A stretch of 64,000 nucleotides of DNA from Lentibacillus salicampi (GTDB taxonomy: Bacteria; Bacillota; Bacilli; Bacillales; Amphibacillaceae), in the NCBI RefSeq assembly GCF_004565465.1, contig NZ_SRHY01000004.1, forward strand, positions 1 to 64,000, written 5' to 3'. The notes under the pieces were generated by a model. That model made no database searches, was not told the origin of the DNA, and was given only the letters and a program-made list of their open reading frames with translations. Of this stretch, positions 46,737 through 56,577 are shown in pieces; position 1 is the first letter of the stretch, and every line of letters starts with the position of its first letter. A program made the position numbers and the translations under genes.

Positions 46737-48446
46737 GTGCTGACAGAATTATCGATCCAGGATTTCGCTATAATTGATAAAATAACCATTACGTTTAATG
46801 AAGGTCTGACGGTTTTGACGGGTGAAACAGGCGCGGGGAAATCCATTATTATAGATGCTGTTCAATTATTGGCCGGCGGACGCGGATCCGTCGAATATGT
46901 ACGGCACGGCGCAAAAAAAGCTGAAATGGAAGGCCTGTTCACATTAGAAGCGGACAATCGGCAAATTTATGAAACGGCCGATCAATATGGGATCGACCTG
47001 CAGGATGAAATGGTGGTTCTTCATCGTACGATTACATCGGGTGGAAAAAGTATTTGCAGGGTTAATGGCAAATTGGTTACACTGGCCATTCTTAAAGAAT
47101 TCGGGAAGCATTTAATTGATGTCCACAGCCAGCATGAAACCCAGTCGTTATTGAATCCGGACAATCATATTCAGTTATTGGACTTATATGATGAGAAGCA
47201 AATAACAGAAGCAAAGAAAGCATACACACGTTTATATGAAGAACTGACAGCGTTACGAAAGCGATACAGCGAATTAAGTGAAAATGAGCAAGAGATCTCA
47301 CACCGTCTTGACCTATTAAATTTCCAGCAGCATGAAATTGAACAGGCCAACCTGCTTCCAAACGAGGATGACCAGCTGGAAGAAGAACGCAGTCAATTGG
47401 CAAATTTTGAACACATTTATAACGGTCTGCAGGATGCCTATAGTGCGATTTACGGTGAACAGAGAGGATTAGAATGGCTAAACATAGCCAATCAGGCACT
47501 TCAGAACAGCAAAGAATATGATACGTTCATCAGTAAAAAGGCTGAGGAGATGTCCAATCATTATTTTTTAATTGAGGAACTGATGTATGAGTTGCGCAAC
47601 TATGCAGATACTTTGGAATATGATCCGGGGCGTCTGAACGACATCGAATCGAGATTGAATGAAATCAGCCGATTAAAGAAAAAATATGGACCGACAGTAA
47701 ATGATATTTTGGAATATCTGGGAAAAATTGAGGAAGAGATTGAACAGATTACTGATAAAGATTCGCATTTGTCCAATTTGGAAACACAAATTGACGATAC
47801 GTACCAGGATGCTTATTTAGAAGCGAAACAGTTGCATGATTTGCGCGAAAAAGCTGCTCAAGCTTTAACACAGAATATTCATCAAGAATTAAAAGACCTT
47901 TACCTGGAGAAAACGTCTTTTTCAGTTTTGTTTAATACCAAGGAAAAACAGGGAGAACGTACAAAACTGCATCACAATGGTTTTGATGATGTCCAGTTTC
48001 AGATCGCAACGAACCCTGGTGAGCCGCTGAAACCATTACATAAAGTTGCCTCAGGTGGTGAACTTTCACGGATTATGCTTGCATTAAAAGAAATATTCGC
48101 TAGACATCAAGGGATAACAAGTGTCATATTTGATGAGGTGGATACCGGGGTCAGCGGCAGGGTCGCTCAAGCGATCGCTGAAAAAATCCAGCAAATTTCC
48201 AGTCAGTCACAAGTTTTATGTATCACCCATCTGCCGCAAGTGGCTGCCATGGCTGACACGCATAAACGGATTCAAAAATACGCGGAAAATCATCGGAGTT
48301 CAACGATCGTTGCGGAATTGTCCAAAGATGAGAAAATCAATGAATTGGGTCGTATGATTACCGGTACCAAATTGACGGATACTGCCAAAAGTCATGCAAC
48401 AGAACTGCTTGAATTAGCCTGCAATTATAAAAAAAACAGTGGATAA
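46737..48446 (+). CDS. recN: DNA repair protein RecN
   Basis: The 569-residue SMC-like ATPase acts at DNA double-strand breaks. Seen: Walker A TGETGAGKS (28-36), central coiled coil (about 160-360), the signature KVASGGELSRIMLALK and Walker B VIFDEVDTGVSG. I chose the GTG at 46737 (GGGGTG upstream, family N-terminus LTELSIQDFAIID) over the GTG three codons before. Confidence 0.94.
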   Translation: MLTELSIQDFAIIDKITITFNEGLTVLTGETGAGKSIIIDAVQLLAGGRGSVEYVRHGAKKAEMEGLFTLEADNRQIYETADQYGIDLQDEMVVLHRTITSGGKSICRVNGKLVTLAILKEFGKHLIDVHSQHETQSLLNPDNHIQLLDLYDEKQITEAKKAYTRLYEELTALRKRYSELSENEQEISHRLDLLNFQQHEIEQANLLPNEDDQLEEERSQLANFEHIYNGLQDAYSAIYGEQRGLEWLNIANQALQNSKEYDTFISKKAEEMSNHYFLIEELMYELRNYADTLEYDPGRLNDIESRLNEISRLKKKYGPTVNDILEYLGKIEEEIEQITDKDSHLSNLETQIDDTYQDAYLEAKQLHDLREKAAQALTQNIHQELKDLYLEKTSFSVLFNTKEKQGERTKLHHNGFDDVQFQIATNPGEPLKPLHKVASGGELSRIMLALKEIFARHQGITSVIFDEVDTGVSGRVAQAIAEKIQQISSQSQVLCITHLPQVAAMADTHKRIQKYAENHRSSTIVAELSKDEKINELGRMITGTKLTDTAKSHATELLELACNYKKNSG

Positions 48447-48454
48447 AGTCATGG

Positions 48455-48486
48455 AAAAGCCAGAAGCTATATTATCTGGCTTTTTT
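48455..48486 (+). terminator. Terminator after recN
   Basis: AAAAGCCAGA and TCTGGCTTTTTT perfect stem. Confidence 0.92.
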
Positions 48487-48525
48487 AAGCAGGAAATGTT
48501 ACACATCTTTTCTTGAATTTCACCA

Positions 48526-48555
48526 GTTTAAAACAGGTTTCGTTCGGTCAAATTA
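48526..48555 (+). promoter_or_regulatory. Forespore sigma-F/sigma-G promoter of spoIVB
   Basis: GTTTA, 15 bases, GGTCAAATTA. The -10 fits the forespore consensus GGHNANAHTR at every position; the -35 has one mismatch to GYATA. spoIVB is a known forespore gene. Confidence 0.65.
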
Positions 48556-48594
48556 GAAGTACAGAGAGAAAAAATTAAATGGTGTGGGGTTAGG

Positions 48595-49902
48595 ATGAGG
48601 AGAGTGAATCGGGTGAAAGATCATCGGAAAATGAGGCTATTAACAGGGATACTGCTCTTGATAACCGTTCTGGCAGTACCTTTTATTGCACCAGTTAACC
48701 ATTACCTTTCCATTCCTAATCAGGTTGTGGCTTTTGATAATGCATCAGAACCAATCGATATACCTGCACTTGGCAATAATGTGTCGGTTGCTTCTTCCGA
48801 CAAAAGTTTGCAGGCAATTGATTCAACAGAGTTTTATGCAAAAGAAACCGGAAATAGTGAACTGATTTATCAGGCTGCCGGTCTCCCGATCAAGAAAGTG
48901 GATGTATCAGTACTGGAAGATATTAGAGTCGTACCAGGGGGACAATCCATTGGAGTGCAGCTTCATACACTCGGAGTACTTGTTGTCGGTCATCATCAAA
49001 TTGAGGGAGAAGATGGCATGATATCACCTGGTGAGGATGCAAATATTCAAGTGGGTGATGTCATTTTAGAAATAAACGGGGAGAAAGTTAAAGAAATGAA
49101 AGATGTGAAGCCATTTGTAGAAGAGGCCGGAAAAGAAAATAAACCATTGGATATAACGCTGAAACGCGATAATGAAACCATTGAAACGACATTGGATCCG
49201 ATTAAAGATAATAATGAGGAGGAATATCGGATTGGATTATATATCCGTGATTCAGCAGCAGGGATTGGAACCATGACGTTTTACGACCCGGAAACCAAAA
49301 ATTATGGAGCGCTTGGTCACGTCATTTCCGATATGGATACACAAAAACCGATTGAAATCCATAACGGCTCAATTGTACGTTCAAATGTAACATCGATTGA
49401 AAAAGGCAATCATGGAACGCCAGGTGAGAAGCAGGCAAAATTTTCCGTTAATGATAAAAAGATCGGGACCATAAGTAAAAATAGTCCCTTTGGTGTTTTC
49501 GGGCAATTAAACAAAAAAATATCGAATGGCAAATATGATGAACCAATGCCGATCGCATTGTCACATGAGGTCAAAGAAGGACCAGCAAAAATTTTAACCG
49601 TTCTTGACGGAGAAGAAGTTGAAGAATTTGATGTCAAAGTCGTAAGCAGTGTACCACAAAAGGTTCCGGCCAAAAAAGGAATGGTCATCCAAGTTACAGA
49701 TGACGAACTTTTGAATAAAACCGGTGGGATCGTCCAGGGAATGAGTGGCAGCCCGATTATCCAGGATGGGAAAGTTATTGGGGCCGTAACACATGTTTTT
49801 GTTAATGATCCGACAAGCGGTTATGGTGTTCATATTGAATGGATGCTCCAGGAAACAGGTATCGAAATAAAAGACAGCGCGGATCAAAAAGAGGCCAGCT
49901 AG
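48595..49902 (+). CDS. spoIVB: SpoIVB signaling serine peptidase
   Basis: The 435-residue exported protease is made in the forespore and triggers pro-sigma-K processing by cleaving SpoIVFA. An N-terminal membrane anchor (about 14-32) is followed by a PDZ domain (about 105-195, with [19 protein letters not shown]) and an SA-clan serine peptidase with GALGHVI (His) and GMSGSPI (Ser). Preceded by a forespore-type promoter and a recN terminator, so it is its own unit. Confidence 0.94.
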   Translation: MRRVNRVKDHRKMRLLTGILLLITVLAVPFIAPVNHYLSIPNQVVAFDNASEPIDIPALGNNVSVASSDKSLQAIDSTEFYAKETGNSELIYQAAGLPIKKVDVSVLEDIRVVPGGQSIGVQLHTLGVLVVGHHQIEGEDGMISPGEDANIQVGDVILEINGEKVKEMKDVKPFVEEAGKENKPLDITLKRDNETIETTLDPIKDNNEEEYRIGLYIRDSAAGIGTMTFYDPETKNYGALGHVISDMDTQKPIEIHNGSIVRSNVTSIEKGNHGTPGEKQAKFSVNDKKIGTISKNSPFGVFGQLNKKISNGKYDEPMPIALSHEVKEGPAKILTVLDGEEVEEFDVKVVSSVPQKVPAKKGMVIQVTDDELLNKTGGIVQGMSGSPIIQDGKVIGAVTHVFVNDPTSGYGVHIEWMLQETGIEIKDSADQKEAS

Positions 49903-49908
49903 GAACTC

Positions 49909-49951
49909 AAAATGACTTGTTGTAGAAAAGTTCTACAGCAAGTCATTTTTT
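49909..49951 (+). terminator. Terminator after spoIVB
   Basis: AAAATGACTTG(T)TGTAGAA and TTCTACA(G)CAAGTCATTTT form a stem of about 18 bp, followed by T. Confidence 0.93.
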
Positions 49952-49957
49952 GACAGA

Positions 49958-50084
49958 GCCATGTCCAGCTCCAGCGCCTACCCCCTCGAGGTCTTAAGCA
50001 ATAATTTTACGTGGTAAAATCCGCCACTACAAATTCTTGCTTAAGCTTTTCGGGGGTGAACAAGGCGCCCCGCGCTTTTTTTAT
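49958..50084. repeat. Dispersed hairpin repeat, copy 3
   Basis: ATGTCCAGCTCCAGCGCCTA, CCCCTCGAGGTCTTAAGCAA, then TTGCTTAAGCTTTTCGGGGG and GAACAAGGCGCCCCGCGC. It is nearly identical to the right part of copy 2 but lacks the GATAACTGG left edge and the internal insertion. CTTAAGCAA/TTGCTTAAG form the central stem. Confidence 0.72.
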
Positions 50085-50140
50085 TTGTTAAACGCCAAAC
50101 TGTAAGATCACTATGCTATAATGAATTTTGATAAAGATTT

Positions 50141-50147
50141 TTCGACA
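50141..50147 (-). promoter_or_regulatory. 0A box (upstream)
   Basis: TTCGACA, the complement of the Spo0A binding core TGTCGAA, lies 180 bases before spo0A, close downstream of a TATAAT at 50116-50121 that may be the vegetative promoter. Confidence 0.6.
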
Positions 50148-50252
50148 ATCGGTGAAAAATCCTGTCATATTTTATCAAAATATATCGATATTTAAAGTAA
50201 ATAAGCGCAAAATTAAGCATGTATAAAAAAATATAAAGTTTTTCAATTAAAA

Positions 50253-50281
50253 AAAGGATATTTGGAACTTGTGTCGAATAC
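50253..50281 (+). promoter_or_regulatory. Sigma-H promoter and overlapping 0A box of spo0A
   Basis: AAAGGATAT, 11 bases, GTCGAATAC matches the sigma-H consensus (RNAGGAWWW, 11-12 bases, RNNGAATWW). A TGTCGAA 0A box at 50272-50278 overlaps the -10, suggesting autoregulation at the sporulation promoter as in B. subtilis. Confidence 0.8.
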
Positions 50282-50320
50282 ATTACGTGGAGAAAGCTCG
50301 AATTAAAGGAGGAACTTGAC

Positions 50321-51103
50321 GTGGAAAAAATTTCAGTTTGCTTAGTGGATGATAATAGGGAACTCGTTCAATTAATGGAGGAGTACTTTGAGGGACAGGA
50401 GGATATTGAAGTAATCGGGATAGCCTATAATGGACGGGAATGTCTGGATATGCTCGATGAATTGGAGCCGGACGTACTTGTATTGGACATTATTATGCCA
50501 CATATTGATGGATTAGGCGTTTTAAATACGATACGCGAAGAAGGAAGAAGCCATGATCCAAACGTGATTATGCTGACCGCTTTCGGACAGGAAGAAGTCA
50601 TGAAAAAAGCGGTTGATTTAGGGGCATCTTACTTTATTTTGAAACCATTTGAACTGGATAATTTAGCGGAGCAGGTCCGCCAGGTGCAAGGTACAAACAC
50701 GGTGAAACGGGCAGCACCGAAAAAATCCGGCAGCAAAGAACGCAGGAAAAAGGATTTGGAAGCAAGCATTACCAATATTATTCATGAAATCGGCGTGCCA
50801 GCACATATAAAGGGTTACATGTACTTAAGAGAGGCCATTACAATGGTTTATAATGATATTGAACTGTTAGGATCGATTACCAAGGTATTATATCCTGATA
50901 TTGCTAAAAAGTTTAATACAACGGCTTCCCGTGTGGAGCGGGCGATACGACATGCGATTGAAGTTGCCTGGAGCCGTGGGAATGTTGAATCCATTTCAGC
51001 GTTGTTTGGCTATACTGTCAATATTTCCAAAGCAAAACCGACCAATTCCGAATTCATCGCCATGGTCGCCGATCGGCTGCGGCTGGAACATAAGGCGAGT
51101 TAA
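50321..51103 (+). CDS. spo0A: Sporulation master regulator Spo0A
   Basis: The 260-residue response regulator has a receiver domain with Asp10, phospho-acceptor Asp56 (VLVLDIIMP), LTAFGQ and Lys108-region KPFELDNL, and the sporulation-specific DNA-binding domain with [19 protein letters not shown]. Phosphorylated Spo0A commits cells to sporulation and binds 0A boxes. GTG start behind AAAGGAGG. Confidence 0.97.
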   Translation: MEKISVCLVDDNRELVQLMEEYFEGQEDIEVIGIAYNGRECLDMLDELEPDVLVLDIIMPHIDGLGVLNTIREEGRSHDPNVIMLTAFGQEEVMKKAVDLGASYFILKPFELDNLAEQVRQVQGTNTVKRAAPKKSGSKERRKKDLEASITNIIHEIGVPAHIKGYMYLREAITMVYNDIELLGSITKVLYPDIAKKFNTTASRVERAIRHAIEVAWSRGNVESISALFGYTVNISKAKPTNSEFIAMVADRLRLEHKAS

Positions 51104-51164
51104 TTTCAAATGAAAGATACGTGACACTTGAGCGGCTGTTTGATGCCGACAAAAGTACAGCATC

Positions 51165-51233
51165 AAAATAAAAATCCGAACCATGATTTAAAATTCCTTA
51201 GAGAAATTTAGAATCTGTTCGGATTTTTATTTT
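51165..51233. terminator. Bidirectional terminator between spo0A and aspartokinase
   Basis: AAAATAAAAATCCGAAC and GTTCGGATTTTTATTTT are perfect complements 35 bases apart, with A/T-rich ends both ways. Confidence 0.8.
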
Positions 51234-51327
51234 ATAGGGATATGTTAGCGAAGTACTTTTCAGGAGCGATGGTTAACACATGCTAAACTTTTTAATTCAT
51301 TAGTTGAGTTTTGTCCCAGCTGGTTCT

Positions 51328-52674
51328 TTACTCAAAAAATTTATGATACAGCGATTTGACAGCCAAATCCAGTTTATCTTTCCGGATACCGAACATGACG
51401 GATACTTCAGACGATCCCTGATTGATCATTTCGATGCTAATATTGGCTTCGGCAAAGGCAGCCGTTGACTTTTCGGCAATTCCAACTGCATTCATCATGC
51501 CTTCTCCGACCACCATGACCATTGCAAAACCATAATCGATGGATATGGTTTCAGGATTTAATTCCTGTTTAATACGATTGATGACGTTTATTTCTTTCTC
51601 GGCAGTCAGCTGATTGTCACGGATGATAACAGACATATTATCAATTCCTGACGGCGCATGTTCAAATGAAATGCCTTCTTCTTCTAGAATTTGCAGTAGT
51701 CTGCGTCCAAACCCTAATTCCCGGTTCATCAGATATTTACTGACGTATAAATTTGAAAATCCTGTATCAGAAGCAATACCGACGACACATCGGGATTGCT
51801 GGTCTTTTTCCGAAACAATCATGGTGCCGGGGCTTTGAGGGTTATTCGTGTTTTTGATGCAAACAGGTATTTCTCTCTGAAAAGCGGGCATAAGGGCTTC
51901 ATCATGAAATACGCCAAAACCGGAATAGGATAGTTCACGCATTTCCTTATATGTCAGCTCCGTAACCTTTTCCGGGTTTTCGACCATTCGTGGATCGACC
52001 ACATAAACTGAATCGACATCTGTGAAATTCTCATATAAATCCGCTTGAACACCTGCGGCAACGATTGATCCGGTAATATCTGATCCACCTCTAGGAAACG
52101 TCATTAACTGTCCCTCTTGTGTAAAACCAAAAAATCCGGGTATGACAATTATGCCATCCCTCTGCCGCATGTTGTATAATTTTGCAAAACTTTCCGGCAG
52201 TACTTGTGCATTACCTGGTTCATTGCTAACGATGATGCCCGCTTCTTTGGGATTGACGTACTGGGCGTTCAGTCCAATCGTTTTTAAATGTGCACTCACA
52301 ATTTTAGCGCTACTATCCTCACCAATTGATTTCAGCTCATCTGCTTTTGCTCGATCAGACATTTCGCTGCTTAATGTACTTTGTATGGATTGTTTAATGT
52401 CAGTGAGAATCACCTGTGAAAGATTGAGCTCACTCGTTATTTCTGAAAAACGCTCCATAATTTCTGTTAATTTTTTATCAAACGATTTGTTTCTAAGAGC
52501 AAGATCGCTCAGCTCGATTAAAAGGTCGGTTATCTTCACATCATCTTTAAACCGTTTTCCAGGAGCTGATACGACTACAAATTTACGGTCGCTATCATCC
52601 GCAACGATGGAACCGACTTTTTTAATTTGTTCGTCATTTGCTACAGAACTTCCCCCGAATTTTACTACTTTCAT
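51328..52674 (-). CDS. Aspartate kinase (class III-like)
   Basis: The 448-residue enzyme phosphorylates aspartate, the first step to lysine, threonine, methionine and diaminopimelate. Seen: VVKFGGSSVA (3-12), FPRGGSDITGSI, VDSVYVVDPRMV, and two C-terminal ACT regions. The length fits the monofunctional YclM/ThrD-type enzyme rather than LysC with its internal small subunit. No lysine riboswitch precedes it: yqzF ends 41 bases upstream. GGAGAGGTG leads to the ATG. Confidence 0.9.
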   Translation of the reverse strand: MKVVKFGGSSVANDEQIKKVGSIVADDSDRKFVVVSAPGKRFKDDVKITDLLIELSDLALRNKSFDKKLTEIMERFSEITSELNLSQVILTDIKQSIQSTLSSEMSDRAKADELKSIGEDSSAKIVSAHLKTIGLNAQYVNPKEAGIIVSNEPGNAQVLPESFAKLYNMRQRDGIIVIPGFFGFTQEGQLMTFPRGGSDITGSIVAAGVQADLYENFTDVDSVYVVDPRMVENPEKVTELTYKEMRELSYSGFGVFHDEALMPAFQREIPVCIKNTNNPQSPGTMIVSEKDQQSRCVVGIASDTGFSNLYVSKYLMNRELGFGRRLLQILEEEGISFEHAPSGIDNMSVIIRDNQLTAEKEINVINRIKQELNPETISIDYGFAMVMVVGEGMMNAVGIAEKSTAAFAEANISIEMINQGSSEVSVMFGIRKDKLDLAVKSLYHKFFE

Positions 52675-52715
52675 GTGACACCTCTCCGTTGGTTAAATTG
52701 TTAAGGATCATGTGA

Positions 52716-52937
52716 TCATTTGCGCTTGTTCTTATGTTTTTTTCTGTCACGGTATACAATAAAACCGCCAATAAATGCAATCCCGCCCAGAAACAACAAA
52801 AAACCTGCAATAAATTGGACGCTTATATGAAAAAAAATAGCGTAAAAATCATTAAACAATGCATCACGCATCAATTTAATGCCAAAAGCGGATATAAATC
52901 CCGGTATAAGCAACATTAGCACTGCAATCATACGCAT
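52716..52937 (-). CDS. yqzF: DUF2627 membrane protein YqzF
   Basis: The 73-residue protein has two hydrophobic helices (about 2-22 and 36-62) and a basic KKHKNKRK tail, with GIKLMRDALF as in YqzF. It normally lies next to bkdR in Bacilli, as here. A TTG immediately before the ATG may be the real start, being nearer AAAGGGG. Function unknown. Confidence 0.8.
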   Translation of the reverse strand: MRMIAVLMLLIPGFISAFGIKLMRDALFNDFYAIFFHISVQFIAGFLLFLGGIAFIGGFIVYRDRKKHKNKRK

Positions 52938-52973
52938 CAATTGTGGTTTTCCCCTTTTTGAATATCCTCTTTA

Positions 52974-53019
52974 AAAAAACCTGCATTCACTCGTTCTTTA
53001 GTGAATGAGTAGTTTTTTC
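52974..53019. terminator. Hairpin in the yqzF-bkdR divergent gap
   Basis: CATTCACT pairs with AGTGAATG, flanked by AAAAAA on the left and TTTTTT on the right. It looks like a bidirectional terminator although both neighbours point away from it. Confidence 0.5.
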
Positions 53020-53200
53020 TTATAAGGTTACCCATAGCTTATACGTTCTATCGTTATAAGTAAAACAGGCTCATCCAAGTATAGCAAAGTTAAAGGAAAA
53101 TATGAACTAGTAACTGGATATTTGTATGACAGCATATTTGCTTAAATGTGCACAATAGCGTATCCTTGAATCATGCAAATTATTGCAAGGATGGGATGAC

Positions 53201-55273
53201 ATGAAACGTGTGCTGATTGTGGGGGCGGGAAAAGGCGGAAGTGCACTGCTGGAGATTTTACATAATACGGAAAAAATGAATGTTGTGGGGATCGTGGATG
53301 TTAACCCTCGTGCCAGGGGATTACAAGCTGCCGAACACTATGGGATCCCCACCGGTACCAATTATGACAATTGGGTGAATGGCAGAATTGATATTATTAT
53401 TGAAGCGACCGGCAACGATCATGTACTGGCACAATTGCTTGAAATGTGCAGCAGGAAGACAGTCGTTATTCCAGGCAGTGTCGCCTGCATCATTTCGGAA
53501 TTAATGGAAGAAAAAGAAGAATTGCTGGAGCGATTAAAGCTACAAACAAATAATCAGACGTTAATTCTTAATAATATTCATGACGGTATGATTGTTGTAA
53601 ACGATCAGGAAGTAGTCCAGTTCATTAATAAAAGTGCCGAACGGATTGTCGGCATTACCAAAGAACAGTTCGTTGGACAAGATATCAGGCATGTCATTAC
53701 GGACACAAGACTTCCCGACGTACTGCGGAGCCGGAGAAAAGAAGTCAATCAACGGCTCATTCTGGAAAATGACAAAAAAATTATAACGACCAGAATTCCC
53801 ATCATCAATGCTGACGAAGAAGTACTTGGAGCTTTCGCCGTTTTTAAAGATATTACGGAAGTCATGAATCTCGCCGAAGAAGTTACAGATCTGAAGGAAA
53901 TTAAAACAATGCTTGAAGCGATTATCCAGTCGTCAGATGAAGCCATTTCTGTTGTTGATGAGAACGGAACTGGCATTATGATTAACCCAGCTTATACACG
54001 TATCACCGGTTTCAGGGAATCGGACATTATTGGCAAACCCGCCAGTGTGGACATTTCAGAAGGTGAAAGCATGCATATGAAAGTACTCGGGACGCGCCGT
54101 GCAGTACGCAGAGTTCATATGAAAGTAGGACCGGCTAAAAAGGATGTACTGGTTAATGTGGCACCTGTTATCGTCGACGGGAAGATAAAAGGGAGTGTAG
54201 GTGTTCTACATGATGTATCCGAAATTCAGTCGTTAACAAGCGAACTGAAACGCGCCCGCCAGATTATTCGTAACCTTGAAGCAAAATATACATTTGATGA
54301 TATTATCGGCTCGTCAGAAGAAATGCAAATAGCCCTCGAACAGGCCAAAGTCGGTGCTAGGACGCCTGCAACGGTTCTTTTACGCGGTGACTCTGGTACA
54401 GGGAAAGAATTGTTTGCACATGCCATTCATAATGAAAGTGACCGTAAGCATAATAAATTTATCCGTGTCAATTGTGCAGCGATTGCCGAAAGTATTTTGG
54501 AAAGCGAGTTGTTCGGTTATGTGGAAGGTGCTTTCACAGGCGCAAAACAGGGTGGCAAAAAAGGGTTATTTGAAGAGGCAAACAGAGGGAGTATTTTTCT
54601 TGATGAGATTGGCGAACTTTCGCTTCATATGCAGGCAAAGTTGCTGCGTGTGCTGCAGGAGGGCGAAATAATCCGTGTTGGCGGAACCACGCCCATCGCG
54701 ATTGATGCACGGGTGATTACAGCAACCAATATTAATCTTGAGAAAGCGATTATGAACAAAACGTTCCGGGAAGATTTGTACTATCGTTTGAACCGGCTGC
54801 CGATTTATATTCCATCGCTTAAAGAACGGAAAGGGGATTTACCGGAACTGATTGATGATCTTATTCAAAAAATTAATCAGGATTATGGAAGAAACGTGAA
54901 ATCCATTGACGATCGCGCCACCGCTTATTTAAAAGATTATGACTGGCCGGGGAATGTCCGAGAATTGGAAAATATCGTTGGACGGGCAATGATCTATATC
55001 GGTCTAAATGAGGAAGTGATCCAAAAGGAACATATTCCTGCATTGATGCCTTATAGAGAATCGCCTCAACGGCTGAGTAAAGACAGTGTCAAAAATCAAA
55101 CATTGCAAACCGCTATGGAACAGTATGAAAAACAATATATTACGGATGTTTTGCATGCGTATCATTATAATAAAACGCATGTTGCCAAGCATCTTAATAT
55201 TTCGATCCGCAGCCTTTATTATAAACTTGAAAAGTATCGTATTGAAAAAAACAGCACGCAAAAGTTTTCATAG
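53201..55273 (+). CDS. bkdR: Sigma-54-dependent activator BkdR
   Basis: The 690-residue enhancer-binding protein activates the branched-chain keto acid operon. It has an N-terminal Rossmann-like segment (VLIVGAGKGGSALLEIL), two PAS domains (about 120-215 and 240-350), an AAA+ domain with GDSGTGKE, the sigma-54 contact loop GAFTGA and DEIGELS, and a C-terminal Fis-type helix-turn-helix (THVAKHLNISIRSLYYKLEK). The ATG at 53201 gives the family N-terminus. It precedes a perfect sigma-54 promoter. Confidence 0.95.
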   Translation: MKRVLIVGAGKGGSALLEILHNTEKMNVVGIVDVNPRARGLQAAEHYGIPTGTNYDNWVNGRIDIIIEATGNDHVLAQLLEMCSRKTVVIPGSVACIISELMEEKEELLERLKLQTNNQTLILNNIHDGMIVVNDQEVVQFINKSAERIVGITKEQFVGQDIRHVITDTRLPDVLRSRRKEVNQRLILENDKKIITTRIPIINADEEVLGAFAVFKDITEVMNLAEEVTDLKEIKTMLEAIIQSSDEAISVVDENGTGIMINPAYTRITGFRESDIIGKPASVDISEGESMHMKVLGTRRAVRRVHMKVGPAKKDVLVNVAPVIVDGKIKGSVGVLHDVSEIQSLTSELKRARQIIRNLEAKYTFDDIIGSSEEMQIALEQAKVGARTPATVLLRGDSGTGKELFAHAIHNESDRKHNKFIRVNCAAIAESILESELFGYVEGAFTGAKQGGKKGLFEEANRGSIFLDEIGELSLHMQAKLLRVLQEGEIIRVGGTTPIAIDARVITATNINLEKAIMNKTFREDLYYRLNRLPIYIPSLKERKGDLPELIDDLIQKINQDYGRNVKSIDDRATAYLKDYDWPGNVRELENIVGRAMIYIGLNEEVIQKEHIPALMPYRESPQRLSKDSVKNQTLQTAMEQYEKQYITDVLHAYHYNKTHVAKHLNISIRSLYYKLEKYRIEKNSTQKFS

Positions 55274-55330
55274 TGCAAATTTATGCATCCCTTCAAAATG
55301 CGCGGATAAAGCGCTTACAAAATAAAAGGG

Positions 55331-55348
55331 TTGGCACGGTTTTTGCAT
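55331..55348 (+). promoter_or_regulatory. Sigma-54 (-24/-12) promoter of the bkd operon
   Basis: TTGGCAC, five bases, TTGCAT: an exact match to the sigma-L/sigma-54 consensus, 55 bases before bcd and right after the gene for its activator. Confidence 0.93.
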
Positions 55349-55403
55349 ATAGATGAATGAGTTCTAAATAACGTTGATTAGATTGATTAAGGGGGAAATA
55401 ACA

Positions 55404-56498
55404 ATGGAAATGTTTAGCTATATGGAAGAATATGATTATGAGCAGCTGGTGTTTTGCCAGGATAAAAACTCTGGATTAAAAGCGATTATTGCTATCCACG
55501 ATACAACACTCGGACCAGCTCTTGGCGGAACTCGCATGTGGACATATGATTCCGAAGCAGATGCAATTGAGGATGCGCTGAGACTAGCCAAAGGCATGAC
55601 CTATAAAAATGCCGCTGCGGGTTTGAACCTTGGAGGCGGTAAAACCGTCATTATTGGTGATCCGAAAAAGGATAAAAACCCGGAAATGTTCCGCGCTTTC
55701 GGAAGGTATATTCAAAGTTTGAACGGCCGATATATTACTGCAGAAGATGTCGGTACTGATGAACATGATATGGATTTGATTCATATGGAGACAGACTTTG
55801 TGACAGGCACCTCTAGTGAATCAGGCTCATCAGGTAACCCGTCACCGGTGACCGGCTATGGTATTTATAAAGGGATGAAAGCAGCAGCAATGGAAGCATT
55901 CGGCAGTGCGTCACTTGAAGGCAAAACGGTTGCAGTACAAGGTGCGGGCAACGTGGCTTACGCTTTGTGTGAACAATTGCATGCAGAAGGCGCCCGTATC
56001 ATTGTCACAGACATCAACGAAGCTGCTGTCAAACGTGTGGTGGATGCATTCGATGCCGAGGCAGTCGGTCCAGATGAGATTTATAGTGTCAATTGTGATA
56101 TCTATGCACCATGTGCGCTTGGTGCAACCATAAATGACGACACCATTCCGCAATTGAAAGCAAAAGTCATCGCCGGCTCAGCGAACAACCAGCTGAAAAC
56201 GAATGAACACGGTGACCGGATCCACGAAATGGGGATTGTTTACGCACCGGATTATGTGATTAATTCAGGTGGCGTCATTAATGTTGCGGATGAATTAAAT
56301 GGCTATCATCACCAAAGGGCGATGAAACAAGTGGAAACCATTTATGATAATTTAATGCAAGTGTTTGAAATCTCCAGACGTGATCATATACCGGCCTATA
56401 TTGCCGCTGATCGCATGGCTGAGGAACGCATTCAATCTCTCAGTGCATCACGGAGCCAATTTTTAATGAATGGGCATCATTCATTAAGCAGGCGGTAA
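55404..56498 (+). CDS. bcd: Leucine dehydrogenase
   Basis: The 364-residue NAD-dependent enzyme deaminates leucine, valine and isoleucine to 2-keto acids. Seen: [10 protein letters not shown], catalytic lysine in [30 protein letters not shown] nucleotide loop. The ATG at 55404 gives exactly the B. subtilis length and has GGGGGA upstream. It is first in the sigma-54 operon; ptb, which precedes it in B. subtilis, is absent. Confidence 0.95.
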   Translation: MEMFSYMEEYDYEQLVFCQDKNSGLKAIIAIHDTTLGPALGGTRMWTYDSEADAIEDALRLAKGMTYKNAAAGLNLGGGKTVIIGDPKKDKNPEMFRAFGRYIQSLNGRYITAEDVGTDEHDMDLIHMETDFVTGTSSESGSSGNPSPVTGYGIYKGMKAAAMEAFGSASLEGKTVAVQGAGNVAYALCEQLHAEGARIIVTDINEAAVKRVVDAFDAEAVGPDEIYSVNCDIYAPCALGATINDDTIPQLKAKVIAGSANNQLKTNEHGDRIHEMGIVYAPDYVINSGGVINVADELNGYHHQRAMKQVETIYDNLMQVFEISRRDHIPAYIAADRMAEERIQSLSASRSQFLMNGHHSLSRR

Positions 56499-56577
56499 AC
56501 GAAACGAGACGGGTAGTGAGGCAAGATAATCCGCAAAATATGTCCATGCAAACCAAATGGAGAGGAGAATGCAGTTA

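Noticed and set aside
52674..52720. Lysine riboswitch before the aspartokinase
   Set aside because: Only 41 bases separate it from yqzF and no aptamer-like sequence is present.
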